Shown here in pieces: positions 56,347 to 64,000 of a stretch of DNA of 64,000 nucleotides (position 1 is its first letter; each line of letters opens with the position of its first letter). The notes below the pieces were generated by a model. It worked only from the letters and a program-made list of their open reading frames with translations, did no database searches and was not told where the DNA came from. The position numbers were made by a program, and so were the translations under genes. The stretch comes from Streptococcus sp. (GTDB lineage Bacteria > Bacillota > Bacilli > Lactobacillales > Streptococcaceae): the NCBI GenBank assembly GCA_030528055.1, contig JAUMZQ010000013.1:17518-81517 (forward strand), written 5' to 3'.

Positions 56347-57693
56347 ATGGCAATTACTGCAGTTGATATTCGTCGTCAAGTGAAAGAAAAAAATGTTACT
56401 TTTATTAGACTAATGTTTTCAGATATTTTGGGAACAATGAAGAATGTTGAAATTCCTGCAACAGATGAACAGCTTGATAAGGTGTTGTCTAACAAAGTTA
56501 TGTTTGATGGATCATCCATTGAAGGATTTGTTCGTATCAACGAATCAGATATGTATCTTTACCCGGATTTAGATACTTGGACTGTTTTCCCTTGGGGAGA
56601 TGAAAATGGTAGTGTAGCCGGCTTGATTTGTGATGTTTATACAACAGACCATGAGCCTTTCCAAGGTGACCCTCGTAGCAATTTAAAGAGAGCCCTTAAG
56701 CACATGCAAGAGCTAGGCTTCAAATCATTCAATCTTGGTCCAGAACCTGAATTTTTCCTTTTCAAACTGGGTGAGAACGGGGATCCAACACTAGAAGTAA
56801 ACGATAAAGGTGGTTATTTTGATTTAGCACCGACAGATTTGGCAGATAATACTCGTCGCGAAATTGTAAATGTTTTGACGACAATGGGATTTGAAGTAGA
56901 AGCAAGTCACCATGAGGTGGCCGTTGGTCAACATGAAATTGATTTCCAATACGATAGCGTTCTTCGTGCCTGTGATAAAATTCAATTATTTAAGCTAGTT
57001 GTTAAAACTATTGCTCGTAAACACGGTTTATATGCGAGCTTTATGGCAAAACCTAAATTTGGAATTAACGGTTCAGGAATGCATTGTAATATGTCACTCT
57101 TTAATCAAGATGGAGAAAATGCCTTTTTTGACCCAGAAGATCCTAAAGGAATGCAATTATCAGAAACAGCTTATTATTTTCTAGGTGGCTTGATTAAACA
57201 CGCCTATAACTATACTGCAATTATGAACCCAACAGTTAACTCATACAAACGTTTGGTTCCAGGATATGAAGCGCCTGTATATATTGCTTGGGCCGGTAGA
57301 AATCGTTCTCCGCTCGTACGTGTACCAGCTTCACGTGGTATGGGAACTCGTTTAGAACTTCGTTCAGTTGATCCGATGGCGAATCCTTATATTGCGATGG
57401 CTGTTTTACTTGAAGTCGGTTTGAGTGGAATTGAGAACAAGATTGAAGCACCTGCTCCAATAGAAGAAAATATCTACATTATGACTGAAGAAGAAAGACA
57501 TGAAGCAGGAATTACAGACTTACCATCAACGCTCCACAACGCTGTGAAGGCTTTGACAGAAGATGAAGTTGTAAAAGCAGCATTGGGAAATCATATTTAT
57601 ACTAGTTTTGTTGAAGCTAAACGTATTGAATGGGCAAGTTATGCAATGTTTGTTTCTCAATGGGAGATAGATAATTATCTTGATTTGTATTAA
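56347..57693 (+). CDS. glnA: Glutamine synthetase, type I-alpha
   Basis: ATP-dependent amidation of glutamate to glutamine, 448 residues, the GSI-alpha length without the adenylylation loop of GSI-beta. Signature regions: [27 protein letters not shown], the ATP site [17 protein letters not shown] and the EYE-type loop [30 protein letters not shown]. It forms the sensing pair with GlnR. AAAGGAGAAACCT precedes the ATG. Confidence 0.97.
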   Translation: MAITAVDIRRQVKEKNVTFIRLMFSDILGTMKNVEIPATDEQLDKVLSNKVMFDGSSIEGFVRINESDMYLYPDLDTWTVFPWGDENGSVAGLICDVYTTDHEPFQGDPRSNLKRALKHMQELGFKSFNLGPEPEFFLFKLGENGDPTLEVNDKGGYFDLAPTDLADNTRREIVNVLTTMGFEVEASHHEVAVGQHEIDFQYDSVLRACDKIQLFKLVVKTIARKHGLYASFMAKPKFGINGSGMHCNMSLFNQDGENAFFDPEDPKGMQLSETAYYFLGGLIKHAYNYTAIMNPTVNSYKRLVPGYEAPVYIAWAGRNRSPLVRVPASRGMGTRLELRSVDPMANPYIAMAVLLEVGLSGIENKIEAPAPIEENIYIMTEEERHEAGITDLPSTLHNAVKALTEDEVVKAALGNHIYTSFVEAKRIEWASYAMFVSQWEIDNYLDLY

Positions 57694-57720
57694 GATGAAT
57701 AAACAAGAAATATCAATAAA

Positions 57721-57760
57721 AAAAGTTCTTAGTCACCTAAAAGTGACTAAGAACTTTTAA
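57721..57760. terminator. Strong bidirectional terminator between glnA and rnjA
   Basis: 16-bp perfect stem AAAAGTTCTTAGTCAC/GTGACTAAGAACTTTT with CTAAAA loop, serving both convergent genes. Confidence 0.92.
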
Positions 57761-57782
57761 TTTTTATTTGAAAATAGATTTG

Positions 57783-59471
57783 TTATTCTTTTTCTTCCTC
57801 GTCTGGTGTTAAAATCATTGGAATAATGATTGGTTCCCGTTCTGTGTTTTCATAGAGGAAAGGACGAAGAGCATTAACGATAGCACCGTTAACAGATTGA
57901 ATGCTAGCATCTTTATTTTTAAGTGCGATACGAATGGCATTGAAGAGGATGCGTTGGCTTTGTCTAATAAGGTCACCAGATTCGCGCATGTAGATGAAAC
58001 CACGGCTCAAGATATCTGGACCAGCTAGAATCATTTTAGAGTTAAAGTCAACAGTTGCAACAGCAAGGACGACTCCATCTTCTGACAAGTCTTTGCGGTC
58101 ACGTAGTACTGCAGCCCCAATTTCTCCAATACGATTGCCGTCCACATAAATATCTTGTGCATTAAAACTACCGGCGATTCTTGCAGAATTAGCCGTTAAA
58201 GCTAGAACATCTCCATTGTCCATGATAAAGATATTGTCCTTAGGAACACCTGTATCAATGGCTAAACCAGCGTGGACTTTTTGCATTCGATATTCACCAT
58301 GTACCGGCATGAAATATTTGGGTTTTATGAGGCGAAGCATTAACTTTTGCTCTTGTTGTCCACCGTGACCTGATGTGTGAATGTTATTGATTTTTCCATG
58401 GATAACATCCACACCTGCTTCTGAGATAATATTGATCAGTTTATTAACACTAGTGGTGTTTCCGGGAATTGGACTAGAAGAAAAGATTACAGTATCACCA
58501 GGTTGTAATTGTACTTGACGATGAGTTCCGTTGGCAATTCGTGATAAAGCTGCCATAGACTCTCCTTGGCTTCCAGTACACATGATGAGTATTTCATTGG
58601 CTGGGTATTCTTTAATTTCGTTGGCTTCAATAAAAGTATCTTTGGGAACTTTTATATAACCAAGTTCAATACCATTGACAATAGCTTTTTCCATTGAGCG
58701 TCCAAAGACAGCAATTTTACGTCCACTCTTCACAGCGGCTTCAGCAGCTTGTTGAAGACGGAAAATATTGGAAGCAAATGAAGCAAAAATGATGCGCCCG
58801 TGAATGCCTTCAATAATCTTCATAATGGATTGTCCAACTACTTTTTCAGAATTTGTGAAAGTAGGAACTTCGGCATTAGTAGAGTCAGAAAGCAACGCTA
58901 GAACGCCTTCCTCGCCGAGAGCTGCCATTCGATGAAGGTCAGCAGGTTCGCCTACTGGAGTAAAGTCAAATTTAAAGTCACCTGTACAAACAATTTTTCC
59001 TTGAGGTGTATGAATAACAATCCCTAGAGGTTCTGGAATTGAGTGAGTTGTGCGAAAGAAAGTTGCCTTTAGATTTTTAAATTGAAGTTCGGTATTTTGA
59101 TTAATTTCGTAGAGCTTAGCGTCGCGCAAGAGACCATGTTCTTCTAATTTTCCACGAATTAATGCTAGGGCAAGAGGACCAGCATAAATCGGAACATTTA
59201 CTTGTTTGAGAAGAAAAGGAATGCCTCCGATATGATCTTCGTGACCGTGAGTAATTAAGACACCTTTGACGCGATCCATGTTTTCTACAATGTAGGAGTA
59301 GTCAGGAATGACATAATCAATTCCTAGCAAGTCATCTTCAGGAAATTTGATTCCTGCATCTACAATGATAATTTCATCTTGGTATTCGATTCCGTAGGTG
59401 TTTTTTCCAATCTCGCCTAAACCACCAATCGCAAAAACGCCAACTTCTTCGGGTTTTAAAGTATATGACAT
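57783..59471 (-). CDS. rnjA: Ribonuclease J1
   Basis: Metallo-beta-lactamase/beta-CASP RNase with 5' exonuclease and endonuclease activity in mRNA decay and rRNA maturation; 562 residues. Metal motif [11 protein letters not shown] (about 75-84), beta-CASP motif GSQGES and late His in MPVHGEYR. Assigned as J1 rather than J2 because it follows rpoY (3-bp gap), the same pair as in B. subtilis. Confidence 0.95.
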   Translation of the reverse strand: MSYTLKPEEVGVFAIGGLGEIGKNTYGIEYQDEIIIVDAGIKFPEDDLLGIDYVIPDYSYIVENMDRVKGVLITHGHEDHIGGIPFLLKQVNVPIYAGPLALALIRGKLEEHGLLRDAKLYEINQNTELQFKNLKATFFRTTHSIPEPLGIVIHTPQGKIVCTGDFKFDFTPVGEPADLHRMAALGEEGVLALLSDSTNAEVPTFTNSEKVVGQSIMKIIEGIHGRIIFASFASNIFRLQQAAEAAVKSGRKIAVFGRSMEKAIVNGIELGYIKVPKDTFIEANEIKEYPANEILIMCTGSQGESMAALSRIANGTHRQVQLQPGDTVIFSSSPIPGNTTSVNKLINIISEAGVDVIHGKINNIHTSGHGGQQEQKLMLRLIKPKYFMPVHGEYRMQKVHAGLAIDTGVPKDNIFIMDNGDVLALTANSARIAGSFNAQDIYVDGNRIGEIGAAVLRDRKDLSEDGVVLAVATVDFNSKMILAGPDILSRGFIYMRESGDLIRQSQRILFNAIRIALKNKDASIQSVNGAIVNALRPFLYENTEREPIIIPMILTPDEEEKE

Positions 59472-59474
59472 GGT

Positions 59475-59705
59475 TTAAAGCTCCGTAATTTTAAAATCAT
59501 CTGATTCTTTTTCGTATTCTAAATGTTTATCAGATAAGCGTTCAATAAATTCAATATTGTAATTTGTTTTCTCTTCAACTAGTTTTCGCGCTTTGATTCG
59601 TCCCTCTAATTCTGAATTTGCGTCCACTTCTAAATAAAGGGAGCGTGTATTTTTTCTACGAGGACTTCGTTCCTTTGTTTCTTGATAAAAAACCTTGTAA
59701 ATCAT
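59475..59705 (-). CDS. rpoY: RNA polymerase epsilon subunit RpoY
   Basis: 76 residues starting [27 protein letters not shown] (DUF1447 family), an accessory RNA polymerase subunit in Firmicutes. The ATG at 59705 follows AAAGGAATAAAA; longer in-frame starts up to 59750 add a basic extension absent from the family. Co-transcribed with rnjA. Confidence 0.93.
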   Translation of the reverse strand: MIYKVFYQETKERSPRRKNTRSLYLEVDANSELEGRIKARKLVEEKTNYNIEFIERLSDKHLEYEKESDDFKITEL

Positions 59706-59920
59706 TTTTATTCCTTTCATTTTCATGGTTAATCTACAGAAAACAACCAATTTATTTTAGCTATATTTTTATTTAATTCTGAGTAATAGATTGACCTTGA
59801 TTCGTTACAATTACAACAATTATACCATAAAATATACCATTAGTAAAAAGAAATGAGGAAAAGTCTTTTGTAGATAGGAAAGAGATTATTTTGTTCCTAC
59901 CCTTGTTTGTTTTTTTATAG

Positions 59921-59926
59921 TATAAT
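59921..59926 (+). promoter_or_regulatory. -10 of the tsaB-rimI-tsaD operon
   Basis: TATAAT, 31 bp before the tsaB ATG; the -35 is weak. Its position excludes the upstream in-frame starts of tsaB. Confidence 0.55.
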
Positions 59927-59957
59927 AGAAATCAGATCATCAAGTAAGGAAAAAATT

Positions 59958-60641
59958 ATGAAACTTCTAGCTTTTGATACATCCAATCAAGCACTTTCGT
60001 TAGCTATTCTAGAAAATGATACCATCTTGGCTACGGTGACACTGAATAACAAGAAAAATCATAGTGTTACCCTCATGCCTAGTATCGAATTTTTAATGGC
60101 GACTCTTGAACTTCAACCAAAAGACTTGGATCGCATTGTGGTTGCTATGGGACCGGGAAGTTATACAGGATTGCGTATTGCAGTTACGACAGCTAAAACC
60201 TTAGCACAAACTCTCAAAATCGATTTGATAGGAATTTCTAGCCTATTGGCTTTAGTGCCAGCGGGTATTGAAGGACTTGTTATTCCTCTGATAGATGCTA
60301 GACGCAATAATGTTTATGCTGGTTTTTATAAGAATACCCAAGCAGTTCGTTCAGAAGAACATCTGCCTTTTGAAACAGTTTTAGAGCTCGCCAGTTCTGA
60401 GAAACAAGTGACATTCGTTGGAGAAGTAGCAGCTTTTGAGGAGCAAATTCGTAAGACTCTTCCTAACGCGTGTATTTACCCAACTTTACCAAATGCTGTG
60501 GAGATTGGTAGAATGGGATTATCTTTGCCAGCTCAATCCATTCACGATTTTGTACCGAATTACCTCAAACGAGTGGAAGCTGAAGAAAATTGGTTAAAAA
60601 ACCATAAAGAAAGCCATGAATCTTATTTGAAACGCTTATGA
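59958..60641 (+). CDS. tsaB: tRNA threonylcarbamoyladenosine protein TsaB
   Basis: 227 residues of the ASKHA fold: MKLLAFDTSNQALSLAIL, VVAMGPGSYTGLRIAVTTAKTLA, PLIDARRNNVYAGFY. Partner of TsaD in the t6A modification of ANN-reading tRNAs. ATG 59958 after AAGTAAGGAAAA. Overlaps rimI (ATGA). Confidence 0.95.
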   Translation: MKLLAFDTSNQALSLAILENDTILATVTLNNKKNHSVTLMPSIEFLMATLELQPKDLDRIVVAMGPGSYTGLRIAVTTAKTLAQTLKIDLIGISSLLALVPAGIEGLVIPLIDARRNNVYAGFYKNTQAVRSEEHLPFETVLELASSEKQVTFVGEVAAFEEQIRKTLPNACIYPTLPNAVEIGRMGLSLPAQSIHDFVPNYLKRVEAEENWLKNHKESHESYLKRL

Positions 60642-61084
60642 TAACAATTGAAAAACAAAATGAGTCAGTAAATGTTTCTGATTTAGCTCAGCACATTTCT
60701 GTAGTTTTAACAGATGTATACGGTGTTAGTCCGTGGTCATTGGAACAGATAAAAAAAGACATTCTTCATCCTCTGACGGTTTATATGTTAGCATGGGATG
60801 AGACCAGTTTAGTTGGATTTTTAGCTTTTCAAACGACCGAATACGAAATAGAAATTCTTCAAATTGCTGTTGCAAAGCACTATCAAAAACAAAAAATAGC
60901 AACAAAATTGTTTCAATCATTACCTGTAGAAAAAGCTATTTTTTTAGAAGTAAGAGAGTCTAATCAGACTGCTTTATCCTTTTATAAAAAAGAACAATTT
61001 AAAGAAATCGGACGGCGGAAAGATTATTATAAAAAGCCGATTGAAGATGCCATTATTATGAAAAGAGAGAGTCATGAAAGATAA
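60638..61084 (+). CDS. rimI: Ribosomal protein alanine N-acetyltransferase RimI
   Basis: 148-residue [51 protein letters not shown] (acetyl-CoA loop is QKQKIA, looser than the common RxxGxA), and [30 protein letters not shown]. Sits between tsaB and tsaD, as usual; overlaps tsaD by 11 bp. Confidence 0.9.
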   Translation: MITIEKQNESVNVSDLAQHISVVLTDVYGVSPWSLEQIKKDILHPLTVYMLAWDETSLVGFLAFQTTEYEIEILQIAVAKHYQKQKIATKLFQSLPVEKAIFLEVRESNQTALSFYKKEQFKEIGRRKDYYKKPIEDAIIMKRESHER

Positions 61085-62090
61085 CTATATACTAGCTTTT
61101 GAAACATCTTGTGATGAGACAAGTGTTGCAGTTTTAAAAAATCATCACCAACTGTTATCCAATGTGATTGCTAGTCAGATTGAGAGCCATAAGCGTTTTG
61201 GGGGAGTGGTTCCAGAAGTGGCCAGTCGCCATCATGTAGAAATCATTACCATTTGTATTGAGGAAGCATTGGCTGAAGCTGGAATTACAGAAGAAGAAGT
61301 CAGTGCTGTAGCGGTAACCTACGGTCCCGGCTTGGTCGGAGCGCTTTTGGTTGGATTGTCAGCAGCTAAATCTTTTGCTTGGGCTCATCAAATCCCTTTG
61401 ATTCCTGTTAATCACATGGCAGGGCATTTAATGGCGGCAGAAAACACCGCAACATTAGAATTTCCTCTCTTAGCTCTACTAGTAAGTGGTGGGCACACAG
61501 AATTAGTGTATGCTAGTCAAGCTGGTCACTACAAATTGGTAGGAGAAACAAGAGATGATGCCGTTGGGGAGGCTTATGACAAGGTAGGACGTGTGATGAA
61601 TCTCTCTTATCCTGCGGGGCGTGAAATTGATGAATTAGCTCATAAAGGAGAAGATTGTTACCATTTCCCTAGAGCTATGATAAAAGAATCTAGTTTAGAA
61701 TTTTCGTTTTCAGGTTTAAAGTCAGCTTTTATTAATCTGTATCATAATGCAGAGCAACGCGGAGAGCATTTGTCCAAAGAAGATTTGTCAGCTAGCTTTC
61801 AAGCAGCAATTTTAGATGTTTTAATGGATAAAACCAAGAAAGCTTTGGCTCAATACCCAGTTAAGACTCTAGTTGTTGCAGGTGGTGTGGCGGCAAATCG
61901 TGGATTGAGAGAGCGGTTGGAAGCAGAAATAACAGATGTTCCTGTGGTAATTCCTCCATTAAGACTGTGTGGAGATAATGCTGGTATGATTGCTTATGCT
62001 AGTGTTAGTGAATGGAACAAAGGAAACTTGGCTTCACTAGATCTTAATGCGAAACCTAGTTTAACCTTTGAATATTTCAATGAAAAATAA
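61074..62090 (+). CDS. tsaD: tRNA N6-adenosine threonylcarbamoyltransferase TsaD
   Basis: 338 residues with the Fe-binding His pair in [11 protein letters not shown] (about 111-115), [12 protein letters not shown] at the start, [22 protein letters not shown] and [16 protein letters not shown]. Transfers the threonylcarbamoyl group to A37 of tRNA. Confidence 0.96.
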   Translation: MKDNYILAFETSCDETSVAVLKNHHQLLSNVIASQIESHKRFGGVVPEVASRHHVEIITICIEEALAEAGITEEEVSAVAVTYGPGLVGALLVGLSAAKSFAWAHQIPLIPVNHMAGHLMAAENTATLEFPLLALLVSGGHTELVYASQAGHYKLVGETRDDAVGEAYDKVGRVMNLSYPAGREIDELAHKGEDCYHFPRAMIKESSLEFSFSGLKSAFINLYHNAEQRGEHLSKEDLSASFQAAILDVLMDKTKKALAQYPVKTLVVAGGVAANRGLRERLEAEITDVPVVIPPLRLCGDNAGMIAYASVSEWNKGNLASLDLNAKPSLTFEYFNEK

Positions 62091-62107
62091 TCAGAAAGAG
62101 AGTGAGT

Positions 62108-62803
62108 ATGAGAGGAGAGACTTTTAGACAAGGATTTCAAGCTGCTATTCCGACAGCTCTGGGCTATATTAGTATTAGTATGGCCTGTGGTATTATTAGC
62201 GCTTCTTACATCCAACCGATGGAGATGATTTTGATGAGCCTTTTTGTGTATGCTGGGAGTGCTCAATTTGCCATTTTAACCTTAATTGGTGCTCAGGCTC
62301 CAGTAACAGCTATTGCTTTAACTGTTTTTTTAATCAATTTACGACACTTTTTACTTGGACTACACACTTCAACCTTCTTTAGAACATCAAGTCTTTGGAA
62401 AAATATTGGAATTGGTACTTTCTTGACTGATGAAACTTATGGAGTGTTGATGAGTGAACATATTCATACAAAAGATATCACACCTCAATGGATGTATGGA
62501 AATATTTTAACGAGTTATTTTGCATGGTTACTTGGCACGATTTTAGGTGTAGCCTTTGGATCTTTTTTACCCAATCCAGAATCCTTCGGACTTGACTTTG
62601 CTTTATTGGGAATGTTTATTGGAATTTTTTCTTCTCAATTTTTAGTGATGTTGGAAAAGATTGCATTGAAGAAAATTTTAACGGTTTTAATAGCAGTGGC
62701 AGTGAGTTTCTTTTGTTTGGCGAGTGTATTGAGTCAGTCCTTGGCGGTTTTAGTAGCTACCTTGATTGGTTGTACAGTGGGGGTAATGGTTGATGAGCAG
62801 TAA
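62108..62803 (+). CDS. azlC: AzlC-family branched-chain amino acid exporter, large subunit
   Basis: 231 residues, multi-pass: GFQAAIPTALGYISISMACGIIS, YAGSAQFAILTLI, INLRHFLLGL, TDETYGVL. Works with AzlD to export branched-chain amino acids or analogues. ATG 62108 preferred over GTG 62102. Overlaps azlD by 11 bp. Confidence 0.93.
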   Translation: MRGETFRQGFQAAIPTALGYISISMACGIISASYIQPMEMILMSLFVYAGSAQFAILTLIGAQAPVTAIALTVFLINLRHFLLGLHTSTFFRTSSLWKNIGIGTFLTDETYGVLMSEHIHTKDITPQWMYGNILTSYFAWLLGTILGVAFGSFLPNPESFGLDFALLGMFIGIFSSQFLVMLEKIALKKILTVLIAVAVSFFCLASVLSQSLAVLVATLIGCTVGVMVDEQ

Positions 62804-63116
62804 TTATATTTTTGGAATTCTTATTTTTTCAGCAATTGTGACTTGGATTCCACGAGTGTCACCATTTATTCTAGTCAAGTACAAGGAATTACCTCCTATC
62901 GTCGAGAGATTTTTAAAATTTTTACCAGTATCTATTATTTTTGCACTGATTTTATCTAGTGTGACAGTTGCTAAAATGGGAATGTTACCTCAGTTTAAGT
63001 GGTTGGACTTATTGGCGGTTTTACCCACTACTTTTATTGCTTTTCGTTATCGCAATTTAATTTTGACGGTAATTGTTGGAGTTGTTTTTATTGCTTGTTT
63101 GCGTCTAGTTTTCTAA
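62793..63116 (+). CDS. azlD: AzlD-family branched-chain amino acid exporter, small subunit
   Basis: 107 residues, four hydrophobic segments, family pattern ATWIPRVSPFILVKYKELPPIVERFLKFLPVSIIFALI. ATG 62793 within the end of azlC, so translationally coupled; TTG 62790 is less likely. Confidence 0.92.
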   Translation: MSSNYIFGILIFSAIVTWIPRVSPFILVKYKELPPIVERFLKFLPVSIIFALILSSVTVAKMGMLPQFKWLDLLAVLPTTFIAFRYRNLILTVIVGVVFIACLRLVF

Positions 63117-63175
63117 GAATTGTCAGAAATATTTCTTTTATGGTATAATTAGTAAAATGATAAAGGAGTACAAGA

Positions 63176-63922
63176 ATGGCAGAAGCAGGTCACACATTTT
63201 TAGCAAAATTGGGTAAAAAAAGATTGCGTCCAGGTGGGAAAAAAGCAACAGACTGGCTGATTGAACAAGGTCATTTCTCTAAAGACAAAAAGGTTTTAGA
63301 AGTGGCATGTAATATGGGAACAACCACCATTGAACTGGCTAAAACCTATGGTTGCCAGATTACTGCAGTAGATCTGGATGCTAATGCTTTAAATCAGGCT
63401 CGGATTAATAGCGAAAAAGCTGGTATTAGTGAGCTGGTAACCTTTGAAAAAGCTAATGCAATGAAATTGCCCTATGATGATGAGACTTTTGATATTGTCG
63501 TCAATGAGGCTATGTTAACCATGCAGACAGAAAAAGGGAAAAATAAGTGCATGGACGAGTATTATCGTGTACTGAAAAAAGGTGGAATTTTGTTGACACA
63601 TGATGTCATGCTCAAGCAAAATGATAATGATGTACGAGAAGAATTATCACGAGCTATCAATGTCCATGTTGGCCCTTTGACAGAAGGAAGCTGGATTCAA
63701 CTGGCTCGCTCTCATCGTTTTTCAAAAGTGGAAACTATGGTTGGACAGATGACTTTAATGAATCCACGTGGTATGATTTATGACGAAGGGCTTGGCGGAA
63801 CAGCCAAGATTATCAAAAATGCTCTGAAAAAAGAGAATCGTTCTCAGTTTTTTAAAATGTTTAAAATGTTTCGAAAAAATCAAGAGAAACTTGGCTTTAT
63901 TGCAATGGCTTCTAAAAAATAA
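63176..63922 (+). CDS. Class I SAM-dependent methyltransferase
   Basis: 248 residues with motif I VLEVACNMGTTTIELA (about 39-54), ITAVDLDANALNQA and DIVVNEAMLTMQ. UbiE/COQ5-like fold; the substrate cannot be named. AAAGGAGTACAAGA precedes the ATG. It is followed within about 25 bp by the IS end. Confidence 0.9.
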   Translation: MAEAGHTFLAKLGKKRLRPGGKKATDWLIEQGHFSKDKKVLEVACNMGTTTIELAKTYGCQITAVDLDANALNQARINSEKAGISELVTFEKANAMKLPYDDETFDIVVNEAMLTMQTEKGKNKCMDEYYRVLKKGGILLTHDVMLKQNDNDVREELSRAINVHVGPLTEGSWIQLARSHRFSKVETMVGQMTLMNPRGMIYDEGLGGTAKIIKNALKKENRSQFFKMFKMFRKNQEKLGFIAMASKK

Positions 63923-63945
63923 ACTATGATTACTATAAAAAGAGA

Positions 63946-64000
63946 GGCTCTATGTCAACTGTAGTGGGTGACCTATAACTAAGCCCGAGAGGAGACGAAA
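63946..64000. mobile_element. Probable terminal repeat of an ISL3-family element (continues off the window)
   Basis: The stretch beginning GGCTCTATGTCAACTGTAGT at 63946 resembles the terminal inverted repeats of IS1167/IS1193-type ISL3 elements of streptococci as I remember them. The transposase, if present, lies beyond 64000, so neither intactness nor orientation can be judged. Confidence 0.5.

Noticed and set aside
1-64000. tRNA, rRNA, CRISPR array, prophage or toxin-antitoxin pair
   Set aside because: None was seen on reading either strand; there are no regularly spaced repeats and no phage structural genes.

Overview
The window comes from a low-GC Firmicute, almost certainly a Streptococcus. 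Genus-level signs are LPXTG surface proteins, a fused MsrA-MsrB, PepX, a GlnR-glnA unit next to rnjA-rpoY, the block yqeG-yqeH-yhbY-nadD-yqeK-nicotinamidase-like-rsfS-methyltransferase-tmcAL, and a fructanase next to a lev-type phosphotransferase system. The species cannot be fixed from the sequence alone. No rRNA, tRNA, CRISPR array or prophage was seen.

Layout. (1) 1-12186 is a fructan-use region: the 3' part of a cell-wall-anchored fructanase (fruA, cut by the window edge), a Cof-type phosphatase, a four-component sensing system (levQ, levS, levR, levT), then the mannose-family PTS levDEFG with levX. (2) 12187-23724 holds housekeeping and transport genes: class 1A dihydroorotate dehydrogenase, a flavoprotein with a cysteine-rich tail, a divergent Amt-type transporter with an altered pore histidine, MsrAB, a short-chain dehydrogenase, an amidohydrolase, PepX, GlpF and an orphan TIM-barrel protein. 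(3) 23671-25368 looks like an inserted module: an AraC-type regulator and an SRPBCC protein flanked by two near-identical copies of a terminator plus the 3' end of a ROK repressor gene. (4) 25344-32830 is a beta-galactoside unit: ROK repressor, divergent promoter with cre site and palindrome, Lac-family EIIB and EIIC without EIIA, GH35 beta-galactosidase, aldo/keto reductase, and an LPXTG protein of unknown function. (5) 32831-43741 is conserved core: leuS, a surface alpha/beta hydrolase, a VTT membrane protein, and the yqeG to tmcAL block. (6) 43794-51168 is accessory: a DUF2268 metalloprotease with a divergent MerR/TipAS regulator, transposase remnants, an HxlR regulator with a divergent nitroreductase, a TetR-controlled ABC exporter with two exact operators, and an OFA-type MFS transporter broken by one extra T in a T tract. 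(7) 51170-64000 returns to core genes: panE-like reductase, a YebC-family protein, a DUF5105 lipoprotein, a LysM-CHAP wall enzyme, glnR-glnA, rnjA and rpoY, tsaB-rimI-tsaD, azlCD and a methyltransferase, ending in what looks like the terminal repeat of an ISL3-family element.

How the genes work together. Extracellular fructan would be cut by FruA; LevQ and LevT are membrane-anchored binding proteins that probably sense released sugar and signal through LevS and LevR to the levD promoter, and LevDEFG imports and phosphorylates the sugar. The beta-galactoside unit probably imports an oligosaccharide through EIIBC with an EIIA supplied from elsewhere and cuts it in the cytoplasm with the GH35 enzyme, under ROK repression and carbon catabolite control. 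No wholly new defence or mobile system was found. The most notable signals are the contiguous fruA-lev locus, the repeat-flanked insertion, the altered Amt pore, the frameshifted MFS gene and the unknown LPXTG protein.
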